A stretch of DNA of 64,000 bases from Thamnidium elegans (lineage: Eukaryota > Mucoromycota > Mucoromycetes > Mucorales > Mucoraceae), in NCBI GenBank assembly GCA_025201345.1, contig JAIXMG010000019.1, forward strand, positions 310,001-374,000. Direction: 5' to 3'. The notes below the pieces were generated by a model, which saw only the letters and a program-made list of their open reading frames with translations, ran no database searches and was not told the DNA's origin. Positions 23,330-36,070 of the stretch are shown piece by piece. Both the position numbers and the translations under genes were made by a program. Position 1 is the first letter of the stretch, and each line of letters begins with the position of its first letter.

Positions 23330-25735
23330 TTTTTTTCTTCAATGATGCATATCCTAGCGAGACCTATAAAAAAAAATTGCGCTTGTTATTATCTTGCTAT
23401 TTTAAAACGTATCAATATATTTTTCTTCGTGTGTGTCTGCACTCACTTTGCTAATTGAGAAGTTGGTGCGATTTAAAAGGGTTAGGATTAAAAAGTGCAC
23501 CGAGCGTCGTTAAGAGGAAAAAAAAAAATCAAAACGAAAAAAAAAAAAAAAAAAAAAAACTTTTGTCAACCGAAAAAAAAAAAAAAGAAACGGGAACAAC
23601 TTAAAGTGACGTCATTTTGATGGTCGAACATGTTAAAAAAAGACTACCAATTACTTCTGTAATTCGTTTTACTACGTAGTATTGTTTGATAGCTTCTTTA
23701 TTAGGTATTGTATATATCTGCAAGTAAAAGTTCAATTGGTAAAAAAAGATACGGTGTAAATTTTTGAAAGTAGTTCTCATGGGATTGACAGATATTGTAC
23801 GAAATAACCAAATGCAGTAAAAAAAAAAAAAAAAATACATAAGCCACCTTTATTTAGTTTCTACTTAAAAGGAAATCCAGTCTGTGTTGCGCTTTTTTTT
23901 TATATATCACTGAGATTTCATTCTGCACTAATTTATACCGGGTTTATTAATACAAGAGAAAGGAAGGATATATATCAATTGGTATTAAAGTGACAGTTGA
24001 GGTTTACGTCTTTTTTTTTTCGCTTCAATACACATTATAATTGATTAAAAAAAACATCTTTTTTTTTTGTTTCAGTCAGTAAAATACGGTAATGCGAGTT
24101 ACTTGGGTAACGCATACATTTTTAATTGTATTTTTCTTTCGCAGGAGGCAACGATTTATTGTATTCGATACAATACAATGAAATTTCTTGTCATTTGATT
24201 ATGACGTGGAGAAAACGTTGTTATTTATGGCAGAAATTTTTTTTAAAAAAAAAATAAGACCGTCCAACCGATTGAGTATGATCTTGCTACTTTTACCTTT
24301 TCAATTGGGTTTTGTAACCTTCCCGTAGCCAAAAGAGGGCTGGTACGTTTTATTAGACATTGTTTCAAGGTTTAATGTAACTATTACCTTTCACGCCCCC
24401 CTCCCCTATTTTTCGAGAAAAGTACTCTGATGTAATATACCTTAAGCAAGCGAAATCTTTCCACGGAAATGTCATGTATAACAATAAAAAGTTCTGAGAT
24501 GCTTAAATCGCAGTAGGCAAGATTACGCTTATTGAAAAAATCGGTGCCTATTATTTTGTTTACGTATTTAAACTATGTAGGAAGCTTCCATCATGTTAGC
24601 ATTCTCCTCTTGACGCGAAGTAAATTATGCTTTTTGAAATCAGTACTCCCCCCCCCCCTGGACCATGCTAGATAAAGCCTAGACTTTCCCTGACCGAACA
24701 AATTTTGTTTGTCGTGCATAGATTCTCAATTTGTGCTATTCCATATACATACTTTCTAGTTTCAAACAATATAAACAAAAAAAAAAAAAGAAGGGAGGTT
24801 CCTCTTTTATTCTAGTCATTTTTTTTTAAAAAAAAAAGATTTGATAATATTCTATTGTTGAAACAAAAGGGGATTACACTTTTTGTGACACTAGTAATAA
24901 AACTTTATGAATGTTTTTTTGCTGAATTAGATCTATCAAAAAAAAAAATGTATTTGTAGTACAAAAAGGCTTAAAGTCTACTTTCAATACATGGGCTAAT
25001 GATCTATAATGTTTTAACTTTACAAAAAGTAATACATAGACGTCCGTAAGTTATTTTGCGCTGCAAGATCATAAAAGAACGCCCTAGATCGTGGTTCCCT
25101 TTAATGAAATATAAAAAAAAAAGTACAATACCACTAAACTAAATTACGACATTATTAATGAATTGGCGTCGTATTATATAATCGTTGATTATTACAAATC
25201 TATATAGCGACTGATCCGTGGGGGGGGGGGAGACCAACTTTTTTCACATGTAGTAAAGACTATTCTCGGTTAGAATCTAAGGTCCCTATTGTATATATGG
25301 TTATAAAGTAGTTATATTAGCTATAGGGTTTAAAAAACATAGCATATTACTTATCTAACCTATAGTTCCCGCATTGACTGTCATATGCAATATGTCTGAG
25401 TAACATTCGCCTTCTCTTGTTTACGAAAAAACGCATCTAGCCAAGTATATATGTACTGATCTCCTGTTTTAAAAAAATTGCGTTATCCTCTTTGATACAT
25501 TTGTCAAATGCCCGTTTTTTTTTTTTTTTACATGCAAATGGCTGAATTTTTATATTTTGCAAACCTCGATCTAAAATCAAGATAATGTGTTCCTTAGCAT
25601 TAGATTATTTATTATATAACCAGTTTATTATAATACCGATGCAACACTCAAAATAGGTATAGTATCTTATGAGTGAACTATAGTAATGGTCAGGATACAA
25701 TTACATTGAAGATATATGCTTCTATGCAAGATAAA
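23330..25735. other. Intergenic, about 2.4 kb, no gene seen
   Basis: AT-rich with long A/T runs and G or C homopolymers (for example a C run near 24649 and a G run near 25219). Reading both strands gave only short frames without motifs. The proximal part must hold the eIF4G promoter and the distal part that of the next gene. Confidence 0.5.
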
Positions 25736-25744
25736 AAATGCTTG

Positions 25745-25755
25745 TATATAAAAAG
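25745..25755 (+). promoter_or_regulatory. TATA-like element of the decarboxylase-like gene
   Basis: TATATAAAAAG lies about 50 nt upstream of the ATG at 25804. Its presence argues against the earlier in-frame ATG at 25738, which would put the TATA-like box inside the coding sequence. The function is inferred from sequence and spacing only. Confidence 0.4.
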
Positions 25756-25803
25756 ACGGTTGTATTTGATACTACATTTCTTTATTATTTTATAGGCTAC
25801 ATT

Positions 25804-25902
25804 ATGGATACCGCAAACAACCAAACTTATATTGAATTGACCAAGCTAATTGCTACAGAAGATATGCATTCTTCTTTAGCAGCAATGTTATTAGTAAGTA
25901 CA

Positions 25903-25939
<37 letters not shown>

Positions 25940-26667
25940 CTGGAAGCTGAGAAAGAAAAAAATATATATAGTGTGTAGCATTATCTGCTTGTAATCACCC
26001 ACACGGTGTACCTATTGTTGTAAACAAATACTTGCAACAAATCGAAACCGTAGAAGATCAAGTCAAATGGATAGAATACACTCGTAACGCAATTGTCAAA
26101 AGCTCTGTTTTATCTGGAATACCAAGAGTACTCATTATATATATATAACCAATTTAATCCAAATTAACCATTAAAAAAAAACTAGGCAATTAATTCTCAA
26201 ACAGCCTTGTACAATTCTTTACCAGAACTTCATCGATCTTTATTGAGAAAATCTCCAACTTTAAAGTAAATAACCCCCCCCCCCCTATTTTTGTATAAAC
26301 TACTTTTTAATTAACTTTTATTAGCCAAACCGAAAACTATTGGAAATCTCGTGGATCCAAATTACTTCAAGCAGTGTACGGTGAAGAATTTGATAACGCA
26401 GATTATATATTAAACAACGCTAGTTCCGATCTCTGGAACTTGATTGAGCAAGCCTACGGAAACGTCTTTGCAGAGACCACGTACCTTGGTTATATCGAGA
26501 CCGAATTGGACGTTATTGTCACGCTTGTTCAAATGAACACTTTACCTCAGCTTAAAAACCACCTTAAAGGCGCTATAAGAGTGGGCGCTACGGAAAAGCA
26601 GGTGAAGGCTGCTTTGGTTATCGGTCATACTGTAAGAGACACTTTCTTAAACAAGTCGAGACTTTAA
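25804..26667 (+). CDS. Carboxymuconolactone decarboxylase-like protein with PTS1-like C-terminus
   Basis: Four exons (25804-25893, 25972-26127, 26186-26265, 26325-26667) encode about 222 residues, all in phase. The C-terminal half (KNHLKGAIRVGATEKQVKAA, LDVIVTLVQMNTLPQL) resembles the AhpD/carboxymuconolactone decarboxylase fold seen in fungal peroxisomal proteins of the Pxp2 type. The last three residues are SRL, a recognised variant of the peroxisomal targeting signal PTS1, consistent with that assignment. The CxxC/His catalytic pattern of true AhpD is not evident, so enzymatic activity is unclear. Exon 2 uses the first of two nearby AG acceptors, giving CVALSACNHPHGVP. The family call is moderate confidence. 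Confidence 0.75.
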
Positions 26668-26699
26668 TACAGAATTTTAATTGCAACCAGATTTAATAT

Positions 26700-27560
26700 T
26701 GGCTGTTTTAGTTAGACACAGTTAATAAAACAATACTTTTTTTTTTCTCAATTAAGAGGTTTATTTTTAGTATCATCTTTAAGTGTATATGCTATACAAT
26801 GATTTATTGAGTTTTAATCATCTTGGCAATAGTAAAATAAACTCAAATGACCAAGACCATCAGTTTATTATATGCAACGTTTATGCATAAAGTAGTTTTT
26901 GTTACCGTAGAAATAATGCATTTCTTTACACTCACAAATTGATAATTAAGTTTATTTTTAAAAAAAAAATTAGCATAAATCATAAAAAGATCGACCATGT
27001 CAAAAAAAAAAAAAAAAAAAAAGGGCTCCCTTTTTAATAAAAAGGGAGACAAACAAGTTAATTATTTACATTTCAATGATCGATTTGTTCAAGAACAATG
27101 TAACACATTTAAAGTCTTTGGTACGGAGGGGTTGTCAACTGTCTCTTTTGGTTCTTACAGCACCCCCCTACTAAAGCCACCTCTCCGTCTCTTTAAAAAA
27201 AAACAAATTCAGAAAAAGGGCTTATTCTTACCCGTTAGTGAAACAGACTAAATCACGAGGATTCACGATCGAACCCCAACCCAGTATGCTGGATATTTGG
27301 GGTTGAGGGAGATTGTATATTATTTCTTTAAAGCACGTTTTTTTAATATATTGAAATACGCACATTTTTAATAACCGTATCACTTTATATCACTTTTTTT
27401 TTCTATTTTTTTTATTTTACAAACGAAAAAGGATTATTATACGTCTAAAGTTTTTGAGGAGAGAGAGAGAGAAAAAAAAAAAAGTTTATTTCATTTCTAT
27501 AAATACGTATACATTCTGTAAAAATAACTTTTTTTTTTTCACGAGAACTAAACATTTAAG
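26700..27560. other. Convergent intergenic spacer, no supported gene
   Basis: AT-rich with a T-run/A-run palindrome near 26950 and a 255-bp open frame (26997-27251) made largely of poly-Lys and low-complexity sequence that does not resemble a protein family. I found no tRNA here. Confidence 0.45.
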
Positions 27561-27572
27561 GGCGAACGAGTT

Positions 27573-28822
27573 TTAAAGGGGTGTAGAGAGATCAATATCG
27601 GTGGTAGAAGCAGGGGCATTATCTACGGTTGCAGAGTTCGTTGTAGGGTACACATATTGCGTCTCCCAATAGGGTTGCGTAACATTATTACAAGCCAACG
27701 CAGGCACTACATTAAACACCTTTTGTAGCGTAGGTAACCACTTCATCGTCATATTGACCGTTGCACTATTCAACTCGTGCTCCAGTACGATATGACCGTG
27801 CGTCTGCTTGTCGGCATCAGCTATCCAGCCCTTAAAGTAGCCATCGACAGTAGATTCAGGCAGGTCTCCGCCGCCAGGAGCCGGCATGGCCCAATCGTTG
27901 GAATCTTCGTCCCATAACACAGTGCGCATGCCCATTTGCCAGGCGATGGACCTGATGCGGTCATCAACGTCTCCCTGAGGCGGTCTCCAGCACTTGGGCG
28001 TGACCCCCGTGGCTTCCTTGATAGCCTTCAGCGACCAGTAGAACTCGGCAACTGCTTGAGCGTTTGTTACTGTGGTCATGGCCGGATGCGACCAAGTGTG
28101 TACGCAGATATAGTGCCCGTCATTGAACGCACGTTTAGCAGCTGCAGGATACGTAGCCACATTGGAACCAATATACTAAAATAAAATAAGTAACTTTTTT
28201 TTTTTTTTTTTTTAAAAAAAAACAAAAACAAAAAACTTACAAACAAGTTGGCCTTTTGGTTATTATGCTCTGCTAAAAAGTTATAGAGCGCAGGCTCAGC
28301 ATAGGGATTCTCCACTGCCGCATTTTCATCCGTGTACCTATTGAACGGCCCATCGTCGTAGGAGAGACCCCAATCGCCCTTGGTGGGACACTGGTAGATA
28401 TCCTGTGGAATACGGATCTTGGGCGTGACGCAGTTGGTGTCCGACCACCAGCAGTACGGGTCCTTGCTACCGTCCGTGTCCGGTACAAATCCTTTGCTGT
28501 TTTGCTTTCGCACAGGCGCCTTGGGAACCAGGGACCAGTCAATCTTGTTGTAGGCATCTTGCACCTCGTTGCTCTTGGTGTCGGGCGAGGCCCAGGGAGA
28601 AGGGTAGCCGGATAACGTGGTCGTGGGCAGCGTAGTTGCTGTGTCGTAAGGGCCGTAGTTGTAGGAAGAGACCACGCCAGAAGCCGGAGCCATGCTAGGG
28701 AAAATAGGAGAGAATTGTGCAATGTAGTCCGAGGTAGACGAGGCGGTGGCGGTGGTCTTTGTAGGTGCTGCGAAGACCAATTGAGCGCCTGCTAGTACAG
28801 CGCCGAGAAAGGAGAGTTTCAT
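27573..28822 (-). CDS. Secreted chitin deacetylase (NodB family, CE4)
   Basis: Two exons (28822-28241 and 28175-27573) encode 394 residues. The enzyme removes acetyl groups from chitin to give chitosan, the major wall polymer of Mucoromycota. A signal peptide occupies residues 1-18 (cut near VFAAPT). The catalytic NodB domain shows LSYDDGPF (motif 1, with the metal-binding and base aspartates), HTWSHP (motif 2), RPPQGDVD (motif 3), VLWDEDSNDW (motif 4) and LEHEL (motif 5). The protein ends soon after the domain at DIDLSTPL without a long Ser/Thr tail and hydrophobic GPI signal, so it may be fully secreted. The single intron holds a T-run/A-run block. These exons are richer in G+C than most of the window. 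Confidence 0.95.
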
Positions 28823-29067
28823 ACTTTTGTAAAAGAGAGTTAATAAAAAGGAATTGGACGTAGAAAAAGAAGAAAAATAAAAACGATAGGGATTATATAG
28901 ACATTTTTTTTTTTTTTAGGAGCTATTAATATCATACACAGAGGTAAACTTTACCCGAAATCAATGGATAGAGGAGTATATTTTTAGGAAATCAAGATTG
29001 AGGTGAGACATATTGATATGGGAGTTAAAACGTCGAGCTTTATTATTTAAACCTAATTTTGGTATAT

Positions 29068-29910
29068 TTAACCCAAATAAGATTGGTCAAAGTTGATAAT
29101 ATCATTGACCAAGTGTTGCGCATCCGGTTCTTTGGCCATCACATCAGACTCTAAGCCTAACTCATCCCAGATATAATCCGAAGTCGTTGGCCCTATAGAC
29201 GCAATCTTTGTATAGTTCACTTTATCTTTCTGACACGCCGCCAAGAGTTTCTGCCTTGTTTCCAAATCAACGCACGACAACAAGAATTTCAATCCCGAAG
29301 GACTAAAATAAACAAGCCAATCTGGGATAGAGAAATTCTGCATGGCCCTTGATAGGTCTGCGTGAGCGCACGTCGCATAACTTTGAACTTCATAAAACTC
29401 CAATTGAGCCCTAGCCAATTCGGTCGGTATCAACTCACGCCGCTTATCGCCTGCCAAAAACAGTAATCGACCTTTGCCATTGAACTGCTGCTGTCCGTCA
29501 ATCAAGGGCTGAATTAATTCTGCTGCTCGAGGATACACCATCCAGTGGTGCGCGTGACCGTTATTGAACAATGCGAATTCGGATAATACTTTGGCGGTTT
29601 GAGGTCCAACCATGTAGACTGGCAACTGGTTCCACTCTTTGACCACTTGTTCAGACAGTGTTTGACCTTGCTGTAATAAAAAATTAAACGCTTCCGACAT
29701 GGCCTGCACAGACCTTTGAGAGGTCAAGATGAGGCCGTTAAAGTTTGCTTGATGAGGTCCCACTAACAACATGTCTTTTATCACTTGCAAATTTCTGCTT
29801 TCGTGGTCTAGCACTGGTATAAATCGAGGTACATACCCATGCTTTAGAAACAAATCATGGTATTGATCTATTGTATCCTTTTTTTTAAATAAAACTATAG
29901 TCTTAGTCAT
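29068..29910 (-). CDS. HEM4: Uroporphyrinogen-III synthase
   Basis: An intronless protein of 280 residues. It converts hydroxymethylbilane to uroporphyrinogen III in heme biosynthesis. Family features are the two-lobed layout: an N-terminal segment (VLFKKKDTIDQYHDLFLKHG; LILTSQRSVQAMSEAF), a linker, then VYMVGPQTAKVLSEF, GKGRLLFLAGDKRRELIPTE, DWLVYFSPSGLKFLLS and IASIGPTTSDYI. The start is placed at the ATG at 29910, giving MTKTIVLFKKKD; the frame continues upstream but without a better ATG. It is about 250 bp from the upstream end of the chitin deacetylase gene, in tandem orientation. Confidence 0.9.
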   Translation of the reverse strand: MTKTIVLFKKKDTIDQYHDLFLKHGYVPRFIPVLDHESRNLQVIKDMLLVGPHQANFNGLILTSQRSVQAMSEAFNFLLQQGQTLSEQVVKEWNQLPVYMVGPQTAKVLSEFALFNNGHAHHWMVYPRAAELIQPLIDGQQQFNGKGRLLFLAGDKRRELIPTELARAQLEFYEVQSYATCAHADLSRAMQNFSIPDWLVYFSPSGLKFLLSCVDLETRQKLLAACQKDKVNYTKIASIGPTTSDYIWDELGLESDVMAKEPDAQHLVNDIINFDQSYLG

Positions 29911-29994
29911 GGGCGTACACTGAGTAAATTGTAATAAATAGATAATTTTTTTTTTTGGGGGGTGGCAAAAACAATTGTAATTTATCGGAGGCAA

Positions 29995-30830
29995 GCCGAA
30001 GTTGGAGGGACGATTTTCAGTTACACGAATGAATTTAATTGGCCCTTCGTATTGGTGACGTTATTCCTACTATTATAATTTTTTTATTTTTATTTTTTTC
30101 AGGTCTCAATGTAGTTTAAACAAAAGGGTATTTTGCTTAAAAGGTTCATAAACAAATAATTTAGATGGTATGACACGTGAAAAGTATTATTTCAAGCATA
30201 ACGTGTTTCGTTTTTTAAAAAAAGAAACTCGGAGTTGAATATAAAAAAACTAACAATACAATACAAGAATTGATCGGATATCAATTTTTTTAGTAGCACA
30301 ATTTTTCTTTTTGCAACAGATCTTCTTGTATATATTCATATATATAAACAATCAATATAGTTAATAGGAGGAATAAAACATGGAATTAAATAAACAATGA
30401 AATCAAATAGCCCTTATTTAAAAGCAATAAAACATATTTATGCCCCTGTAATTTATTATCACTGAAAAAAAAAAAAAAAAAAAAAAAAAACTTGATTGGA
30501 AGATATGCAATGCGTGTATCTGTTTGTATCTGTTCATTGTACAATACTTTTTTTTTAAAAAAAAGTATTTATTTTATTAAAAGCCAGCACCTACAAAACT
30601 TGAGCCCAGTCCAAAAAAAAAAAAAAGTGACTTGAAAGAGGGCAAAAAAAAAAAAAAGACAAGTAAAAAGTGATGGTCCATCTTCTCTCTGCTTTTTAAA
30701 AATAAAAAAGACCTTTTTTTCTGTTTCTCTCCCTTTTCTTCTTCTTTATCTCTCTCTCTTTTTCTTTTTCTTTTTCTTTTCTTCTTTTATTCCTTTATAT
30801 ATATCTCTTTTATTTTTTTCAATTGTATAC
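29995..30830. other. Divergent intergenic region, about 0.9 kb
   Basis: Promoter space between uroporphyrinogen synthase and the HMG-box gene. It contains poly(A) at 30464-30490, a T8A8-type palindrome at about 30547-30565, and a long pyrimidine-rich tract at about 30715-30800 leading to the HMG-box start. No gene is visible. Confidence 0.5.
30720..30800 (+). promoter_or_regulatory. Pyrimidine tract upstream of the HMG-box gene
   Basis: A dense C/T block (tctctccctttt... to ...tttcttcttt) lies about 45-125 nt upstream of the ATG at 30845. It is followed by a TATATATAT stretch. Probable core promoter region by analogy; no protein-binding site is identifiable. Confidence 0.35.
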
Positions 30831-30844
30831 CAAAAAAGAAAAAA

Positions 30845-32164
30845 ATGCCACATTCATCATCTATTATTACTGCTGTTACTAACGCAACAACAACGCCATC
30901 GGCATCAACTTATCTCTATGGTAGAGTCTCACCTGCTTTGACAGAAAGATTTAGTGTACCTACTACTCCACCTTCTTCTGCATCTCCAGTTGAATTGGCT
31001 CCCATTTTAGATATCTGTGATTCAGGTTGGTAACAATATCATACAAAAAAAAAAAAAAAAAAAAAAAAATTTAACCTTTTTATTATTATTAGACAACAGA
31101 CCACCTTCACCCGACTCACCTAAATTGAAAAAATTATCAGATGGTGTTTACCATCATCATCTTGAAAGATTCCAAACGTTACCTCCACCTTACTTGGAAC
31201 CCACTCCACAGTTTACTGTTGAACCAACAAGCAATTTATTTTCACCCAATTTATTTAAAGTATTAAAAGAAACATTTATATATCCACAACAGATACCCAG
31301 TACACCAGTTCAAATACCTATACCACGTCGTAGATCTTCTTCTACAAATCAAAAATCGCGTATCATTCTTTCTCCATCTCCTTCCACCAGTAGTATGGAA
31401 CCAATGTCACCTACCATGGCTGCTGCTTCAGCTTCTGCCGCTGCTGCTGCTGATCACAGAAACCCTGGTTCTCATCTTGCTAAATCTCTTTTAAAATCAA
31501 TTTCTTCCAATAAGCGTTTATTACAAGACGAAGAGGTTATTACCTATCACCATTCTACAAACAAGGCAACTCCCTTGAATCATAATAAAAAGCAGCCCTC
31601 TAACAACAATGTCGATCAAAGCATGTTTTTGACAAAAAATGCACATATTAAAAGACCTCGTAACGCATGGATTCACGTAAGTTATTCTATTTATTTTTTA
31701 ATCTAATTGGTTGCTATAGAAATTAATTTTTTTTAATATTTAGTTTCGATGTCATTATGGTCAAGCATTAAAAGCACAAGACCCTACCCTCCGTGCAGAA
31801 GAGATTTCAAAGTAAAAAAAAAAATTGTTTTTTTTTAAAAAAAAAACGTCAATTTAACTAATTATTTATTATTAGACGTGCTTCTCGTCGTTGGGGAAAG
31901 TTATCCGAAATTGAAAAGAGACCATGGCATGGACTTGCAGAACAAGAAAAACTTGCTCATCGAGAGGCTTTTCCTGAATACCGTTATTGTCCTCGCAGAG
32001 CTACCTCATCTTCTGTATCTCCTCCTTCCCCTCCTGCTGTGAACAATAGAGTTAGATCAGCAACCGCTAGTGAAATCAATCCTCTCCATATGCATGATGT
32101 ATACAACATTCCTACCTCTATTGTTCAACGTCCTCAAAAAAGAGTTAAACGTAACTCCAAGTAA
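30845..32164 (+). CDS. HMG-box transcription factor (MATA_HMG type)
   Basis: Four exons (30845-31025, 31093-31676, 31744-31811, 31876-32164) give about 373 residues. Residues about 245-320 form an HMG box split by two introns: IKRPRNAWIHFRCHYGQALK, then LRAEEISKRASRRWGKLSEI, then HREAFPEYRYCPRR. This DNA-bending domain is of the single-box, sequence-specific type that includes fungal mating and sexual-development factors. The N-terminal two thirds is rich in Ser, Pro, Thr and Ala, with short polyalanine, and is probably disordered. The gene neighbours (hemD and an ARF exchange factor) are not those known for the Mucorales sex locus, so this is more likely one of the other HMG regulators. Confidence 0.88.
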
Positions 32165-32297
32165 ATATATATATATAAACTTATATATATACACACATAA
32201 AAAAAAAGCGAACAAAGAAAAAAAAAAAAAAAAAAAAAAAAAGAGGGTAATGAGGATATAATAACAACAATATATATACACAATAACAAGTACATAG

Positions 32298-32338
32298 CAC
32301 ACACACACACACACACACACAATACACCAGCACTTTTT

Positions 32339-32364
<26 letters not shown>
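32298..32364. repeat. (CA)n microsatellites downstream of the HMG-box gene
   Basis: Two CA dinucleotide blocks (about 32298-32320 and 32339-32364) separated by a short unique stretch. They lie about 130-200 bp downstream of the HMG-box stop codon, probably in the 3' UTR or just beyond. The spurious Cys/Val-rich open frames on the minus strand come from this repeat. Confidence 0.85.
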
Positions 32365-32369
<5 letters not shown>

Positions 32370-32555
32370 TATTTGCATTTCTTTCTTATTTTTATATCCT
32401 TTCAAACAAGTAACTATAGTAGCATTCTTCATTTCTTTTTCTCTTTTTTTTTTTAAAAAAAAGGAAAAAAAAGAATTGTATTCTTTTGTTTGTTTTTTTT
32501 CTCTCTTTCAATATACACACAACACAATCTGCATAAGGAATTTTATATCTCTTTC

Positions 32556-32586
<31 letters not shown>

Positions 32587-33615
32587 CATGTATTTTTTTT
32601 ATATAACCTCTTTTTTTTTTCTTTTTTTTATTTTTTTAAAAAAAAATAAAATATATAAAACTGCAACTTTAAAATTAGAAACTATTATTGAATGTATATC
32701 CATCGATTGGATTAAAAATAATAAAGAGAGGAGTTAAGGGGATACCGGGGGGTGTGTATTGTATAAAGATAAAGACAATAAGTGTACGAGGAAAGGAGGG
32801 GGGGTAACTGAAGGGAAGTACAAAAAACTTTAAAATCGAGGACCCATATTACCTGGGACCTTTTTCATTCTTTATTTCTTTGCAGTAAAAAAGGAACAAT
32901 AAAAAAAAAACCAACTCATAGTTATGTTGTATCACAATGGATAATAGATCAATAGACATGACAGGTGTGACAAAATGTTTTTTATATTAAGAAATCGCTC
33001 TTACCTTTTTACTATGGGCTTTTCTATTATTATAAACGCACGGTCACTTGATACCAAAAAAAAAAAAAAGTGCTTCGATGTGCCATTTCATATCATTTTC
33101 GCTTTCTAACTTTTTTATATAAAAAAGAAATCATCATCATGATACAAATACAAAAAAAAAAAACCGGAGTTGGGACACATAGATTAAAAAACCTTATTTT
33201 TAATCACCTTTCGAGTCTTTTTTTCGTAGCTAGAATGCCTCGTACTATAAAAAAAAAAAAAAAAAAAAAAGACTTTTAGTGTGCTTCAAACGAATTCTTT
33301 TTAACCCCTTACTTTTTGTTTATATACGTAATCCAAAATAAGTGGCAAGTCCGGTCATAGATCAACTCTACAAAAAAAAAAAAAGGCCTGATTTTATTTT
33401 TAAAAAAAACATTGGCTTTTTCTTCTTTGTCACGGTAGTAAAAAGAAAACTCGTTTTCTTTTGCTTCTAAAAAGCTTATATTGATTAAAACTCTGTAGCA
33501 TTTTTTGTATTGTTCTTTCAAACGAAATACATCTTTTTTATTATGATTTAAAAGAAGGTTACACAGATTTGCTCCGTTTAACCGGGGCAAAGGAAAAATT
33601 AGGTGGTATATATTT
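32370..33615. other. Low-complexity intergenic region, no gene
   Basis: Dominated by A and T homopolymers, several longer than 20 nt, with small purine blocks near 32730-32820. Short open frames are poly-Lys/Phe artefacts. I see nothing that resembles a gene. Confidence 0.55.
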
Positions 33616-33621
33616 TTAGGT

Positions 33622-36029
33622 TTATAAAAGAAACAAGTCCTGATTAATATCTTTAAACAAGTCTACTTGACTAGTTTGATACGTTAGTGAAGACAACTTG
33701 ACTGGTGTTAACGAAGGCGGCTCTTCTATTTTTCTATTCTGTATGCTCTTTTCTAACGCATCACAGTAATTTTGATACTTGATAATATCATGTAGCAAAT
33801 ACTTTGATCTAGCCTCCCAATTATTCATTACTTTTTGATAATTATTACATTTACTAGGAAACTACCATACAACATTTTAGTTTAAATTTAACAAAATAAA
33901 ATATATCTCTTTTACCTTGATCATTATTTTTGTCTTTAAATCTCGGTGCTGGTTAATCTCTGCATTCAATTCAACCAAATGCTTCTGTAACACTTGATAC
34001 TGTACTTGCTCGTCCATTTGACTAGATACCATGGTAGCCGAAGGAGGCAACCAATCCTGGATAAAGATAGAGTCTGGATCATTCTGACTAGTATGGATCA
34101 CATAATGCTTCTGATCGTACCCTTTCCTCATAGCATCTAAATCCATAATTACATCATCCAAACAGCTGCCCCACCCATACTCCATATTCCCAACCCCTCC
34201 AGGCAAAGGCTCTTTACTTTCTCTTGCTGCCCAGTAATTACACGTTGCTACCCATTCTTGAGTTTGTTCAGCAGACGCTGCTTGGAACAAGTAAACTCCG
34301 CCATCCGATTGCTGAATAGCAAAAACATGGGGTCTTTGTCGGTTGTATCCCGGTGGTGGTAAGGGGTTTGATAATGTATGATTTAAAGGGATTTTACCAA
34401 TTAATTGTGAAGTAGACTACAAAGAACAAATTAGCAAAACACAAATTGACAGATTTTTTTTTTTAAAAAAAAAACTTACTCCCCACTTGCTACTATTGGG
34501 CCCACTAAAAGAAGAAGAAATAGACGTTTTGCTCATCTTTTCCGACATTTGATTAAAGGTGACTGCACTTGAATGACGAAACAAACTTTTATCTCCTAAT
34601 TGTTGTGGTTGCTGCAGGGCGTACATGCGTAATTCGCCATCCTGGCCTACTTCTAAGAAGCATTCTTTCCATTCGCGATGCTTGGCTTTGTGGGATGCAT
34701 TTTCCAATAAATGCTTTCGCATAACCACGCCTTCCTTAAAGTAAGGTGGTCGGCTAGAGAACAAGGAAGAAGAATGCGTGTCCATGTACTGTATCATTGG
34801 CTGTGGTGCTAATGATGTAGGCGATCCGCAACGGGAGCTAAGTGAGGTGGCACTAGAACTAGTAGCAGATGAAAACGATCCTCGTCTAGGGGACTTTATC
34901 GACGGCGTAATGGATCTATTATAGCCTGAACTCATACTTGATCTAGGAGGAGGAGATAAAGAAGTCTTTGGATGTGGTTAGTACAAGTATAAAAATAACA
35001 ATAAAAAAAAAAAAAGTACCTGATCATCGGCGGACACCATCATACTTTCTCTTCCTGATTTTCTTATAATTGAATTTACACTTCGTTTGATTCCAATCAC
35101 TCTTTTACCCATCATACTTGACCTTCTTCCAAGACTTGTTTTTCTTGAAAGCGGTTGTAGAATTTGATACTGTTTCACAGAAATATACATTTCCTATTTT
35201 AAATTTATATAAGTGAGCTTTTTTTTTTTTTTTTTTTTTTTAGGGAGAGAAATATTTTTTACCTTCATTGTATTTTCTACTTCGGCTTCCCAATTTCTTG
35301 TATGAATCGCAGATCGCTTGTGTCCCATTAATTCTTCATGTTCTCTTTGGTCACGAATAGTAGACATTGTGTTACGAATAAACTCGGATCGTGTCATTCT
35401 AGCGTGGTTTCCTTGAGCAACGTGGAGGTCAGTGTTTAACAATAACAATGAGTAAACAACCGCATACACGACATCTAAATCGAAAAAAGAAAAAATTAGA
35501 TCCCTTTGTACTTTTTTTTTTATAGTGCAATCTTCTTTACCTGCACTGCCATAAAGACATTCTTGATTACAATCCCAATACCTATTGGCAAACGTCTCCA
35601 AAATCCGGTCAATCTGTTGAGCCTCAGCCTTAAAATAGAGTTTGCTACACAACTTTCTAAAAGCATCATCTAATCTCATGTCTGAGAAATAAAAGTAATC
35701 CATATACTGATAAAGCACAGCTGAATTAAATGGTTTTCTAAAGATAGATCAGCTTTTAAAAACTATTATAATATTTCTATATTTTACCCTTGACCTAGCC
35801 ACTCCGCCATTTTTTCTTTAGTCACAGCCGTTTCATCTTCTTCCCACAACTGTTGAGCCCTTTCTTTAATCTTGTCTTCGATCTTATCTTGGTTTTCAAT
35901 GTTCTGGATACTCGTTTGGATCTGCTTGGTTCGATCATCGTTAAATAAATCCAAGCTAGTATCGTCCGAAGTTTTCCATACATCATCGATTGTTTTTGAA
36001 AACAATTCGGCTGTAGAACTTGTATCATT

Positions 36030-36070
<41 letters not shown>

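Noticed and set aside
27250..27320. Possible tRNA T-arm (ggttcgatcgtgaatcc on the minus strand)
   Set aside because: The TTCGA loop is present, but the flanking five-base stem does not pair and no matching acceptor, D or anticodon arm can be placed.
30845..32164. HMG-box gene as the mating-type (sex) locus
   Set aside because: The Mucorales sex locus is known to be flanked by a triose-phosphate transporter and an RNA helicase gene. Here the neighbours are uroporphyrinogen synthase and an ARF exchange factor, so the HMG box alone is not enough.
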